From Sycobia sp. Sy_11 (taxonomy: Eukaryota > Arthropoda > Insecta > Hymenoptera > Epichrysomallidae): a stretch of 64,000 nt of DNA. Positions 12,190 to 22,997 of this stretch are shown here, in pieces. Numbering within the stretch: position 1 is the first letter of the stretch; each line of letters starts with the position of its first letter. The DNA lies in NCBI GenBank assembly GCA_018907035.1, contig JACCIC010000122.1, positions 698,501 to 762,500 on the forward strand, given 5' to 3'. The notes beneath the pieces were generated by a model that was not told where the DNA came from, did not search any database, and saw only the letters and a list, made by a program, of their open reading frames with translations. The position numbers and the translations under genes were made by a program.

Positions 12190-12365
12190 CTATATCAAAT
12201 AACATAAATATTTATAATTTAATACTTTCAATGAAAATTAATCAAATATAACATAACATGGTTCAAAATGTTCTTGATTATTTTTAAATTTTTGAAAGAA
12301 ATTGATACGATGCTAAAGATTTATGAGAACTTTTATATAACCTATTGCATAAAATTTGTATAAGA

Positions 12366-12428
12366 GGCCTACGATGGCTCGATTGCTAAAGCGAAGGATT
12401 AGTAGCTTCGAGTTCAAATCCCAATATC
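12366..12428 (+). repeat. tRNA-like repeat, copy 1 (degenerate)
   Basis: It shares GAGGCCTACGATGGCTCGAT with 29601. A D-arm-like GCTCGATTGCTAAAGC (box A) is followed by AGTTCAAATCCC (box B). The anticodon arm is shortened and the acceptor stem does not close, so it is a tRNA-derived repeat rather than a working tRNA gene. Confidence 0.55.
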
Positions 12429-12564
12429 TTGACAAACAAACATATACAGACCATAATTGGAGAAAGAGCCTATAGACGTGGGATAGCGAACGCAGCCGGC
12501 GTTCGAATTATAATCAAATCAGTTTAGTTGTTGACAATGAAGCGAAGGCAAGAAACGTGAGACA

Positions 12565-12630
12565 ATAAAGGTAAATTTAAGTTTAAAATGATGGGGATTG
12601 TCAGATTATCTTTTTCTAACGTAAAATTTT
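12565..12630 (+). repeat. Penelope-like tail fragment (diverged)
   Basis: It resembles the sub-block at 60300-60335 and the reverse of 58850-58885: an AAATTTAAG start, then TGATGGGGATTGTCAGATTATC. Diverged. Confidence 0.4.
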
Positions 12631-12689
12631 GGTATAGCTTTTCTTTGCGCATAATACTCGAACATAAAAGGAAAAATGAAAATGATTAT

Positions 12690-13070
12690 GTATGTGTATC
12701 GATCTGTATGTATTATGTATGAATGTATACGTGCATAGAGGAAGAGAAAACTATCAGGTTGCAGCTATCCGGCGGGAGCATTGCTTACGCCTGATGTATA
12801 AGGACCAATGTGCAAGAACCCTGCGTAATGCGGGGAAAGACCAAATTATAAATCAGGGCGTTGCACTTTGCGTCCGTCAGGTACCTGCAGGTCCTCCTCG
12901 GGTACTACTCCATCAGGTACTTCTCGGACGTCCGAGGGTCAGCTCGACGGAAGCAAGCAGTCAGTCTGCAACTAGCAACCTAATGGCGAGTTGAGTTTTA
13001 CGCGTGTTGCTGATCAAATCTCGATTTTCACTTGCCGGTTGATAGTGTTGCAGTCATGTTGCATCTGATT
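12690..13070. other. Mixed-composition intron patch, unassigned
   Basis: A GC-richer patch contains two CAGGTAC-type direct repeats (about 12878 and 12914). No convincing coding or element signal. Confidence 0.25.
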
Positions 13071-13142
13071 AATGTCAATCCCATACACTTCTGACTATGT
13101 GCCGCCGTGTGTTTGTGTAGGCGCAAGTTGGTTTACTCGTGT

Positions 13143-13194
13143 ATATATATATATATATATATACACGTATCTGTGCTCGCGTATTTGTGTAATC

Positions 13195-13238
<44 letters not shown>
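13143..13238. repeat. TA microsatellites flanking a 32-bp unique segment
   Basis: Two TA tracts (13143-13163 and 13198-13238) enclose a 32-bp segment (13165-13196) that is repeated exactly at 13659-13690, where it again follows a TA tract. Confidence 0.85.
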
Positions 13239-13240
<2 letters not shown>

Positions 13241-13254
13241 ATAACGCCGGCGCA

Positions 13255-13590
13255 GTCGAGTACTGTAGATCGCTTTCAGAAGTTTTCCGAATTTACGAAA
13301 TTTCTTGAGAAGCGATCTCATATGCTCAGCATGATAGCTGCCAGGGACGTTGATGATAGATATCTCTGGTGGTAATGTAACTCGTGCTTTACGTACAGTT
13401 CATCATGCTCGGCAGAACTTTTCAAAAATGTCCACCAGATGCGCGTTGTGCCTGGGCACACACCCATTATTTAAATGTAACAAATTTAAAGCGAAAAGGA
13501 CTTATGACTGGCGTGCGGAAATAAGACGCTTAAATTTGTGCTTCAACTGCTTCGGCAAGCACCGGTTTCAAGAATGTAAATCATAAGCTT
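13255..13590 (+). pseudogene. BEL/Pao gag relic with zinc knuckles
   Basis: The first part reads, with frame changes, FQKFSEFTKFLEKRSHML, matching the end of the DUF1759 gag domain of BEL/Pao elements. The frame 13350-13586 then gives two cysteine-histidine knuckles: CALCLGTHPLFKC and CFNCFGKHRFQEC, spaced as in BEL gag. The same domain order is seen in the full BEL element at 42861. It is cut on both sides by TA microsatellite. No protease or polymerase follows. Non-functional. Confidence 0.85.
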
Positions 13591-13601
13591 GAGTTGGTGT
13601 A

Positions 13602-13603
<2 letters not shown>

Positions 13604-13655
<52 letters not shown>
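13604..13655. repeat. TA microsatellite
   Basis: A pure TA tract directly after the gag relic. Confidence 0.95.
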
Positions 13656-13659
<4 letters not shown>

Positions 13660-13830
13660 CGTATCTGTGCTCGCGTATTTGTGTAATCGTATGTATATAT
13701 ACTTATGTGTACGTGTATATGCGTATTTATGTAATCGTGTATATATACGTGTGTTTTCGCGTTTTTGTGTATTCGTGCGTTTACGTGCTTTTGTGTACGT
13801 GTGTATACGTACCTGTGTATACGCGTGTTA
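13656..13830. repeat. Alternating purine-pyrimidine (TG/CG/TA) tract
   Basis: About 175 bp of GTGTATACGTAC-like sequence composed of short CGTGTAT, CGCGTATTTGTGT and TACGTGTG units. It begins with an exact 32-bp copy of 13165-13196. The composition favours left-handed or otherwise unstable DNA. Frames through it are artefacts. Confidence 0.75.
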
Positions 13831-13984
13831 AGGTCCCGCTTCCCTCAAACCACCTCGCCCGAATTTCAGCGGCAGGTGGGGTCACTACCGATACAGAGAT
13901 CGGCTGTCGCTGTATGATCAGCGCTAGTGCGTTAGAAATATGTTATGTTTACAATAACATTTATAATATTTAAAATACGTTGAA

Positions 13985-14489
13985 TTATATTACTATAAAT
14001 ATAAAATAAAATTTAAAATACCTTATTTTTAAACGTGTTGTTAAAGGTGTGCTTATATGCTGTAGTATCAAAGGTATGTCTTTTAAAAAGCGTTGCATAG
14101 TATCCTTAGAGATAACTGTTAAATTAATATAGTCTCTTTGATTGCTCGTGTTATCGTTTGTATTCATTTGTTATAGACTATCTGTCAATTTATAATTTTT
14201 TATAAATAAATAATTACCAAGTATCATTTGATTCGGCTTTTCCCCTTGCTCCGACTGGGTTTTTACGCCCAATCAAGCGTGATTTTTTATTGTCCGCGAA
14301 ATCGTTGTGATTCATTTAATTAGCCTATCTGATTATTCCTACTTCCTATTAAATCTACGTTTGCAAGGAACAGCTTTGATCTTTGCCAGAAATCTTCTCA
14401 ATCGTAGTAAAATGTCGTTCTTTCATCGATTTATTCAGTTTTTAAAAAGTTACAGGAGGCCAAATATAGTGAATATGGCAGGTGAGCCA
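13985..14489. other. AT-rich intron with two tiny ORFs, unassigned
   Basis: Two short minus-strand frames are present: 14313 to about 14212 (33 codons, basic, containing GRKNPVGARGK) and 14167-13985 (60 codons). Both begin with an MN-type start. I recognise neither, and they may be chance. Confidence 0.2.
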
Positions 14490-15478
14490 TGATTACGATC
14501 TTTTTATTGACTTACGAAATACGAATAGGCGATGACGTGTGTACTGACGCATTATCGTTGTGCAAGAACCACGACAGGTTTCTCCACAATTCACGACTTT
14601 TTTTTCATATTGCTTCATGCAAACAGTCCACAACTTTACAATAATACTCCTTATTAACCGGACGATCTTGTAGTACAAACTCCTAAAGCACTGCGACAAA
14701 TAAAACAGCAAGCAGCACATTGAAATTTGATCGAACTTGACATAATTTTTGTGGTCTTTCCGATTGATAATACTTTCACAGGAATCATCGAGCCGTAGTT
14801 TTGAGATCATAACCATCTACCTACGTTTCATCACCTATTACAACCCTTTTGAGTAGATTTGAATAAACTTTGGCGTCGTTTAACAGTTCTTGAGCGATAC
14901 TTACGCAACTTTTCTTCAGGTCAAAATGTAGCAATTTTAGAATAAACATTAATGAACGCGTCTCATACCCAAAATGTTAAAATTACTTGTTACGAACCAA
15001 ACGAGATACAAATATCATCAGCAACTTTTCTTACGCTAATTCGAAAAGTTGCCACCACTAATTTATTCACTTCGCAAATGTTTCCTTGAAGTTTTTGACG
15101 TACTAGGTCGTCCATAAAAAGGTTTGTCATTTGTGTTTTCTCGGCCTTCTTGGAAAAGCCTGTACCACTTGCAAACCTTTTTATGTTTTAAAGTAAACTG
15201 ACTGTAGGTCGCTATATTTTGAATTTTAAAGTATTTTGAAATACTTTATTCTCTTTTGTACAGAAAAGAAGACACGAATTTTTTGATCCATTTTGTCAAT
15301 AGCAGGAACTCACCAAACAAGCAAAATGCCTTTTAATGCCTCCTGATGCCGCTCGCCAACAAACTAAAAATACCTTATAGCGGAAACTATGAACATATAT
15401 TCATAGACAAGTGTACCAACATAAAATAAAAAAAAGTTACTTAGTAGAAAATTCGCTTTAATTTTTGAGCATACCTCA
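14490..15478 (-). pseudogene. Mariner element relic, nearly full length
   Basis: A decayed mariner on the minus strand. The 5' terminal repeat is at about 15440-15478 (TATGAGGTATGCTCAAAAAT on the minus strand). A start codon near 15292 opens MDQKIRVFFSVQKR, and further on, in broken frames, come VCKWYRLFQEGRE, a VVIGDET catalytic box near 14835 and LHNDNASVHTS near 14545. Stops and frameshifts throughout. The terminal repeat is shared with the MITE at 36736-36947. The far end near 14490 was not resolved. Confidence 0.75.
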
Positions 15479-15982
15479 TATAAGTTATAGCGTGTATAAA
15501 GTTCTATTTAAAAAATGCAACAGACGTACAGTTATTCCATATCATAAAAAAGACTTAATGTTTAACTGAATTTACAAAAGTAAATATAAAATAATTATCA
15601 AAAGCAAACGCAGGTCAAGTATTGAGATATGAAAAACCAATACCGGAAAGCGTAACCTAGATTTATGTAAATTACGTCAAGCCGTTAATAGAACAGAAAT
15701 TAAATTTCTTTGCTTATATAAAGCGAAATCTTTTGTAGAGAAATTGAAATACCATATCCAGTCAATATATTTTTACATACTGCTTACAAATATTGTTCTT
15801 AAAATAAGCTTTAAAATTACTTTAAAATAACTTTCCTGACATCATTTGTAAGAAAAATTCAATTAAATAGGATCTCTCTTTCAACTTCCTGGATGCTACG
15901 CATTCTTTCGAAGCGTTGGCTTGCAAAGTTGTACTTGCAGTGGCCATCATTCACCCTCATTATTTATAAACTTATCTTATAA
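15479..15982. other. AT-rich intron, no feature seen
   Basis: No ORF or recognisable element. Confidence 0.35.
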
Positions 15983-16060
15983 ATTAATAAATATTTTCAT
16001 TGGTCTACAGTCATTCTACAGTCCAATTAAACCAATCGAAAATAATACGTAATAATATCA

Positions 16061-16091
<31 letters not shown>

Positions 16092-16890
16092 TATTAATAT
16101 TAATACATCAATATACAAAAATAATCTTAACTAATTGAAGACGTAGTTCAAGGTTTCGAGCTCGCTATGGTTCCTCACCAGGGCCTAAACTAAACCTTAT
16201 ATTCTAATCTATATATAACTTATCCTCACTACCCAAAGTTAGTAAATTAAATCTAAATTCCCCCTCTACATAAATTATTCAAAACCAATCAATTTAATAA
16301 AGAATTAAAAATTTTATCTAATTTACGAGACTCATCATCATTCACATTAAATTCACATTATTTTGATTTTTGGAAATGTGAATACTTTCAAGACTCTCCC
16401 TTTTATACTTATTCCTAATACCGTGTTCTAAAATATCCACATTCACAAAATAAAAAGAATGTAAAAACTTTAAACAATACTCCTTTAAACCGGAAGTAAT
16501 ATGTGAGCTACGTAAACTATATTTATGTTCATAAATTCTCTTTTTTAAATATCTACCTTTTAGTCCTATATAGTATTTATTACAATTAATACAATTAATT
16601 TTGTAAACAACTTCTGTTTTTAAACATAAATCATCTTTATCGTTGCAATTATTCAACAATCTACTCAAATTATTGCTATTTTTAAAGAAAATTTGAATGT
16701 TATATTTCCGAAAATTTCTTTTAATTCTATCAGATAATCCTGTAACATATGGTAAGAGAATGATTTTGCCTCTGTTAACATCAACTCGTACATTATGTCT
16801 ATTTTCTGTATTATAAATGTCAAACAATCTCTCAGCAATTAATTTATTAATAAATTCAATTGGATATCCATTATTAATAAATCTTGACAT
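15983..16890 (-). mobile_element. Penelope-like element, 3' part with tail
   Basis: A 5'-truncated Penelope-like retroelement. The coding end (16890-16342) is followed by about 360 bp of 3' tail. The tail contains a hammerhead-like hairpin at 16152-16183 and ends near 15983-16010 with GACTGTAGACCAATGAAAA and TATTTATTAATTT. This terminus matches the dispersed repeat seen at 895, 33160, 39400, 41494, 58592, 60460, 61713 and 61910. That links those non-coding repeats to this element. A TA microsatellite interrupts the tail at about 16060-16086. Confidence 0.8.
16342..16890 (-). pseudogene. Penelope-like RT thumb plus GIY-YIG endonuclease
   Basis: 182 codons remain. Residues 50-110 or so match the end of the Penelope-like reverse transcriptase: ILLPYVTGLSDRIKRNFRKY followed by FFKNSNNLSRLL. 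Residues 115-150 form the GIY-YIG endonuclease core typical of these elements: VVYKINCINCNKYYIG, then LKKRIYEH. The paired cysteines before YIG, the arginine and the EH are all present. The catalytic fingers and palm of the reverse transcriptase are missing because the element is truncated at 5', so it cannot move by itself. The frame is open to a normal stop, which suggests a younger age than the mariner relics nearby. Confidence 0.85.
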
Positions 16891-17159
16891 ATTATTTTAC
16901 ATATTAGACATATTATCACAACTTATCTTGACATATTATTTATCTTTTCCGTAATAAACTCTTCGGAAGTATCGTCTTTTTATAAATCGGACGATTTAAC
17001 TTTTAACCACATCCTTTGTGATAATCTGCCTCTTTCCCAACCTCTTCATCGTGGACATTCGAGCAGGGCATTGCCAGCCGTGCACACGCACAGAAAATTG
17101 CAACAGCCGTGTTGATGAGCTTCGTGCTCTGGGCAAATATGCAAACCGTTACAATACGT

Positions 17160-17167
<8 letters not shown>

Positions 17168-17204
<37 letters not shown>
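17168..17204. repeat. TA microsatellite
   Basis: A pure TA tract. Confidence 0.95.
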
Positions 17205-17208
<4 letters not shown>

Positions 17209-17329
17209 TACGTGAACAACGTATGCAAGTACTGTTATCACATTTGTATATTAGATGTACATTAATGTTTGCAGTGTTTGTCAAAACTTGACGTCACCAA
17301 TCTATCTCGGACAAAAAAGGGGTTGTACA

Positions 17330-17960
17330 CCTATCCACAACTTTGCAGCATTTAATTTAAACACTCCTTTAGGTGTCGTTTATTTTACCAAGAACATCAT
17401 GGCATAGAAACTTGCTCTGCTTCTAATCTTTAATATATGGGAAAGTGGTCGCTGAGGTATATTATTTGCTGTGTGAAACTTATGGGGTGAAATCCATTGA
17501 TAAATTGACGTGCCGCAAATGGTTTAATCGGTTGAAAAATGGTGATTTTGAAGTTGAAGGCAAGGATCGCTGTGGAAAGACGAAAAGTTTTGAAGACGAG
17601 GAATGAGACACTTTCAAATTTTCCATTACACGCTTTGCTCGATGAGCACCCGTGTCAGATTCAAGAAAGACGTGCGGTATCATTAAGTATCATGCAAAAA
17701 GCCGTTTCCCTGCGCACAAAAGATATGGGATTCATGCAAAAGGTTGAAAACTGGGTGACGTACGAATTGAAGTCGAAGAGATGTGGAACGACGATTTAAC
17801 AATTCTGAAATATTACTAGATCAATATAAAAATAATGCATTTTTGCATCGTATTGTAAATGGTAATACTAAATTGATTTATTCTGATAACCTTAAACACA
17901 TGAAAATCGTACACAAAGTCGGACGAGCCCGGTCAAGCGAAGCCGAAACGAAATATTTAA
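17330..17960 (+). pseudogene. Mariner transposase relic
   Basis: N-terminal and middle parts of a mariner transposase on the plus strand, in shifting frames. KWFNRLKNGDFEVEGKDRCG lies near 17517-17577, then LDEHPCQIQERRAVSL near 17638, then GFMQKVENWVTYELK near 17730, a frame change at about 17795, then RRFNNSEILLDQYKNNAFL and HRIVNGNTKLIYSDN, where the usual GDEKW aspartate box is lost. It is the same lineage as the near-intact mariner at 23613. Confidence 0.8.
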
Positions 17961-18423
17961 GTAAATAGGGAGAAAAAATTCTTAAAACAGCAGAAGGTAA
18001 AATGTTCTATTAATAATCATATTTTGAGACATTTAAAATATGAAAACGACATAGTAGCTAAATTTTCTAGAATTCCTAAAATTCATAAAGAACATTTGAC
18101 ATATGGAATATTAATATGATCTACTAATTATCAGACACACAAATTTCTAAATTGTTCTCAGATATCCCAGTTAAGATAGTTAATAAAACTAATTCTTATG
18201 TTGAAAATAGATGAAGTTGTTATGATACAGTGAAAGATATTGTTATTCAGAATAGTAGGAAAATGATTCAATCAGATGAAGGTCTGTTTATTTACGAAGA
18301 ATCTTAACTATATTTAAAGAAATAAGTAGTAAGTAATATTTTATAATTTTATATCAAAGAAAAAATTTTAAAAAATTTATATTTTAATAAATCGCTATAA
18401 TGTGAATTTCATGTTAGAATCGA

Positions 18424-18467
18424 ATATATAATATATAATATATAATATATAATATATAATATATAAT
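18424..18467. repeat. 7-bp AATATAT tandem repeat
   Basis: About six tandem copies of a 7-bp AT unit. Confidence 0.85.
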
Positions 18468-18479
18468 ACTATTATTTAT

Positions 18480-18625
18480 TAATAAAAACTTGTATTTTAC
18501 ATATAAAATAAAAATAATAAAAATATACTCTATTCTATGTTAGCAACGGATAACTTGCAAGCCCCCACTACCTTGAATTTCAATGTATCTCAGATGTCTG
18601 ATGTTTCGAACCGCTAAGGTTCATC
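18480..18625 (-). repeat. Penelope-like tail fragment (copy 3)
   Basis: Minus-strand copy holding the GTTAGCAACGGATAAC block near 18538, the CACTACCTTGAATTT block and the GTTTCGAACCGCTAAGGTTC hairpin near 18603-18622. The CTGAGGA side of the hammerhead-like core is mutated here. Confidence 0.7.
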
Positions 18626-18764
18626 TTTCTATTTTTATTATTTTATTATTTTTATTTTTGTTTAATATTGAATTCTATTTTATTTTATTTTTAGTAGTAT
18701 ATTATATTTTATATTCTTCGGGAATGATGATAATCGCAGACTATTATTATATTAATATAATATG

Positions 18765-18925
18765 CACCGTTTCCTTTTTTCCCTCAGAATAGATTTTGCG
18801 GAAGTGTCAGGTTTAGTTTGAACGGTAATATTTTTTGGTCAAATTGGGAAAAATTACTAAACTCATTTATATTTATATGAAAAATAACAATAAAATATAT
18901 TCTAATAAAACAATATAACAGTTTA
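18765..18925 (+). repeat. Unclassified dispersed repeat, copy B
   Basis: Partner of 1000-1190; see that entry. It contains CCCTCAGAATAGATTTTGCG and AAGTGTCAGGTTTAG. Confidence 0.45.
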
Positions 18926-18934
18926 TAAATAGTT

Positions 18935-18937
<3 letters not shown>

Positions 18938-18992
<55 letters not shown>

Positions 18993-18993
18993 C

Positions 18994-19043
<50 letters not shown>
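18938..19043. repeat. TA microsatellite, copia target site
   Basis: About 105 bp of TA dinucleotides with some CA. The copia element is inserted directly after it, and TA repeats resume after its 3' LTR (23246-23256). Confidence 0.95.
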
Positions 19044-19048
<5 letters not shown>

Positions 19049-19282
19049 GAAAGAAGCACCAACCATGCTGCATATACATAGTGTGTGTGACATCTGTACG
19101 AGAAGTACAGGTGCTGTATGAGTGAGCGGCGCTGCGCGAGCGCCCTTTAGAGAGAAGGACAGCTAGTCGGTTGCTATAGCCTGTAGAGATTAGACGCTGG
19201 TTAATAAAGCTTTTACGTGTGAAGTCGAATTCTTTGTCTTTGTCATTTCTTATATCCACTCTGCTATATATATTCATCAGTT
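19044..19282 (+). repeat. Copia 5' LTR, 3' end clipped
   Basis: It starts TGTTGGAAAGAAGCACC. Compared with the 3' LTR it lacks the last nine or so bases (ATTCCAACA), so the normal LTR/primer-binding-site junction is absent. It contains an AATAAAGC polyadenylation-like signal. Confidence 0.85.
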
Positions 19283-20639
19283 GGATTTTGGTCTTTGTTC
19301 GAAATCAAAAGTATAAGGCTGAGTAAAATTTAATTTATTTATAATTGAATTTATTACTAAAGTGCATAGAATACTGAAATATTTAAAATGAGAGTTCATA
19401 ATTGAATCTATGAATTATAGTGTAATAACCACTATGGTTCGAATTCAAAATCTGAAATAGCGATTTGGATGTTTTATAAGTTGAAAATTTATCTAAGTTA
19501 AAGTTAATTAATACTTTTTCATTGGATAATTAAGTAAACTAATTATTGAAATTTTGAGTGAATAATATGCTTAAGTACAAATTTTTAATATAATAAAATT
19601 TGAATCTGAGAGAGATAAATTTTGAAATGTTTTAAAATTGCAATTTGTTTATTTAATAATTTAAACAAATAATAATTATTTATTAAAAATTGTTTCAGAT
19701 AATTTTAAATTGATTTTGATAATTATTGATTATTAAAACTAAAGCGGCTTATGTAGAGATGTGCGAATGTCAAAAGTGCGCGGGAAAAATCTTAATATTT
19801 TACCGCGAATTGAACATAAAGAATTTATTGCAATAACATTGCACGATAAATTTTCGAATTCGTAGAATTTAGTTTTAGAAGTTGAGAGTTAGAATTTTAA
19901 CCGAAAAGAGAAAGTGTGCACGTGTGCGTGGCGCGGCGTAATGAGGGGGGGGGGGCGCGGCCGACCCCCGGGCGCGCGCGATACAGCGGACGCGCGGCGC
20001 GTGGAGGGGCTAGCGCGGTAGCGGCGGGCTCTCTCCCGGGCGCGCGGCCTAGTCCGGACGGAGTCCGAGCGTCAAAACGTACAAAGAGGCCTCCTACGAG
20101 GCTGGGGACGCGTTTTCCGTAACCGCCGTGCAATTTACAAGTATGCCCATAAGAAAAATCGCCGCAATGTAATTCTTATGGGAGCTATATCCGTATATAC
20201 TGTCTATACGGGTATACATATACGGTATATGTATGTATAGGTATACGTATGAGAGAATATACGTACGCGTCCACTATATAGTCGTACATATATACTGTAC
20301 GGGTATATAGATAGAGGTCGGCTACGCGCTTGATATCGGTGTGAGGTATAATACATGTGTATCTGCTATATGGTCGTGCATACATACTGCACGGGTATAT
20401 ATATAGATACAGTGTATGCGTTCAATATATGTGTGAGACTATCCCGCAGTATATAGAGTCTAATCCGACGCTATAGCTAGGGGGGCTCTGGGTACCGCCC
20501 AGGCCCGTGCCCTCACGCGAGGGGGCCCCGGCTTCCTGCCAGGACCGTATCCTTACACCAAAGGGGCCCGATGCCTTATCCGGGATAGGTAGATATAGTG
20601 TGTAGGCGCGATATATGTACGCGCGTGTGAGCCTCTTGC

Positions 20640-20684
<45 letters not shown>

Positions 20685-20726
20685 GCGAGAAATCTTTTAT
20701 CACTTAGAAAATTCGTAGAAAACGGT
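19283..20726. other. Non-coding interior of copia: AT-rich, GC island, tandem repeats
   Basis: This 1.4-kb stretch lies where gag and protease should be. From 19283 to 19900 it is AT-rich without ORFs. From 19915 to 20120 it is strongly GC-rich, with a 12-base G run at about 19945. From 20180 to 20470 there are imperfect repeats of about 100 bp rich in GTATAT and TACGGGTATA. From 20478 to 20590 there are about 40-bp GC-rich imperfect repeats with GGGGGC and CCTGCCAGG. A TA microsatellite is at 20641-20681. No zinc knuckle or protease motif was found. Confidence 0.6.
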
Positions 20727-21879
20727 ATGGAAATTTATCTTAACGACGAACGCAGTGACGTAATAGATAGGAAAACGAAAGAGAAAATACTTACCGGAAA
20801 CTATAAATCTCCTTTTTGGACCATTTCGTTAGAAATTCCGAAATTAAAAACAGGCAGCGGCTTAGCAGCAGAAAATTCAACTGTATCCATGAATACACGA
20901 AGCAAAACGGGTTTAGCAAATTTAAATACATCCGATACACCCGCAACATCGGAAACGAGTCCAGATAACCAACTAGTCAGGGTTATTCCGAAAGAGGGAG
21001 AAGGTGAGGTTAATGGTTCGGAAGAGCCGGAAGTTGTTTATAGGAATCGTAATGTATTAAATTCTAAAACGTTATCTGCAGCCATGCTATGGCATACGCG
21101 CTTAGGTCATGTATCAATCGTGTATCTTAAACAGTTCGCGAAAATAAATAAAAACTTAATTAACGAAAAGGATTTAATAGATACTTCAGAAATAGATAAT
21201 TGCGAAGTTTGTCATCTAACTAAAATAGTAAAGCTACCGTTTAATAAAACGCGAACGCGAGTAGATAGACCGATGCAAATATTACATGGCGATACTATGG
21301 GGCCTATTAAACCGGCGTCACATCCAAGAGGATATGAATTCATAATCGTTTGGAAGATGACTATTCGAGGGTAGCATGCGCGTATCCAGTCAGAAGCAAG
21401 ACCGAAGCAGGCAACTGCATAGAGTGCTTCGGTGCGTGCGAAAATTGAGAAATGCAATAGGGTCGGATGAAAAATTCTGTTATCTGCGTACCGACCAAGG
21501 CACAGAATTCATCAGCAGAGAAACAATAGCTAGGCTAGCGGAATTAGGTACAGAATTGCAACTCGCGTGTCCACATACTCCGGAACACAACGACGTTGCA
21601 GAAAGGTTCAATAGGACGCTCGAAATGAAAGTACGCGCGATGATGTGCGATTCAAGTCTGCCTCTGAGCAATTGGGATCTCGCGGTAGATGCTGCAGTTT
21701 GCATTTACAATAGGAGTCCGCACAAAGCGTTAGACATGACCATACCGCTGTTCAAACTACGTAACAGCTTTAGCTTAGATCTAGGGCAGCTTAGAAGATT
21801 CGGCAGCGTAGGCTTCTTCAAGAAACCGCGAAACTCAGACCATAAGTTTGGCTTACAAGGGATTCGAGATGTAATGTAG
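20727..21879 (+). pseudogene. Copia integrase region, frameshifted
   Basis: The gag-pre-integrase domain shows LWHTRLGHVS with the H...H of the zinc site, then CEVCHLTKIVKLPF with the paired cysteines. The integrase core follows: LHGDTMGP with the first aspartate, a DDYSRVACAYPVRSKTEA segment that is only read after a frameshift near 21350, then LRTDQGTEF with the second aspartate and PEHNDVAERFNRT with the glutamate. There are further frame changes near 21430 and 21875. The three catalytic residues are all present, but the frame is broken. Confidence 0.85.
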
Positions 21880-22799
21880 GATATACTCAAACCGGTTATA
21901 AATTATTTGTACCCGAAGAAAGAAAAATGTACGAAACTAGGCATCTCAAATCACTTGAACATATTGTCTACGGAGACATATTCGATAAAGAAAAGAACAA
22001 ACTATCGCGTAGTCTGTTGATTAAATTCGGATTCGAAAGAACGCACCCAGTGGATACTCCACTCCCGATAGCATACGCAAATGACCGAGCGCGCAAAAGC
22101 AGAGAAAATGAAGATTGCGCAGTAGAAGCGTCTCCCGATAGAACGTTTCGTGAACTAGTAGGATCGTTGCTATATCTGGCCAATTCTACGAGACCAGATA
22201 TAACGTACGCTGTGAATATTCTATGTAGACACCAGATAAGTCCTACACAGGAAGACTGGAAGATGGCTTCCCGTGTATGCAAATATCTGTCAGAGACAAT
22301 CGACAAAGGTCTTGTATACAAAGGCTTGTCTGATAGAATGACGGCCGTCTCGGACGCCAGTCTTTCAGACTGTAAAAACGCCCTTACTACAAGCGGTCTC
22401 GTAGTGCGACTGTTCGGCGATGCAATAGTGCAGAAAACAAAAAGACAGCGGAGTGTTGCTCTGTTCACGTGCCAATCGGAGTACGTAGCCATGAGCGATA
22501 CATGTCAGGAAATTCTCGCTCTACACGACTCGATTAAGTTCGTGATGCCTAAAATCTTAATGCCTGTTATACTGTACTACATTCACTTGGCTGCCAAATC
22601 GTGCGCGGAAACCGATGGCAGCAATAGATTAAGACACATGATAGAGAGAAAAGAGCACTTTATTAAAGAGTGCGTTAAACGAAATTACATACAGATAGAA
22701 TGGATCTGTTCGAAAAATCAACTAGCAAATATATACACCAAAGCATTGTGTGCTCAGTTGCATCATAAGCTGAGCTCTAGAATAATGCTGGGAGATTAA
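21880..22799 (+). pseudogene. Copia integrase tail fused to RT end and RNase H
   Basis: From about 21880 the frame gives GYTQTGYKLFVPEERKM and ETRHLKSLEHIVYGD, the end of copia integrase. It passes directly to LLIKFGFERTHPVDTPL, which normally lies after the reverse transcriptase catalytic core. The fingers, palm and YVDD box (some hundreds of residues) are therefore deleted near 21985-22010. RNase H follows with SDASLSDCKNALTTSG, a SEYVAMSDTCQE box, and the C-terminal HFIKECVKR and NQLANIYTKAL motifs. The frame ends at a normal stop just before the polypurine tract at about 22978-22997. Confidence 0.85.
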
Positions 22800-22997
22800 C
22801 AGATTTCTTTATTTGCAGGTTCGGAACCAGAAAACTGGGACTGAGGCCTTTCTGCAAAGCGATGTCAAGCTGGCTCTTGTTAACACCTGAGAGATCAACA
22901 CGAAAAAGTCCGCTGAGACACCAGCGAGCACTAAAAAGCTTGCTTTGCAACACTAAGAGAAATCAGCCTGAGCGAGTAGCATGGTGGTGAGGGGGAG

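Noticed and set aside
18424..18467. Telomere-like repeat
   Set aside because: The AATATAT unit is a simple AT repeat, not TTAGG or related.
19897..20133. ORFs in the GC island inside copia
   Set aside because: Mutually overlapping proline/arginine-rich frames on both strands; composition artefact.
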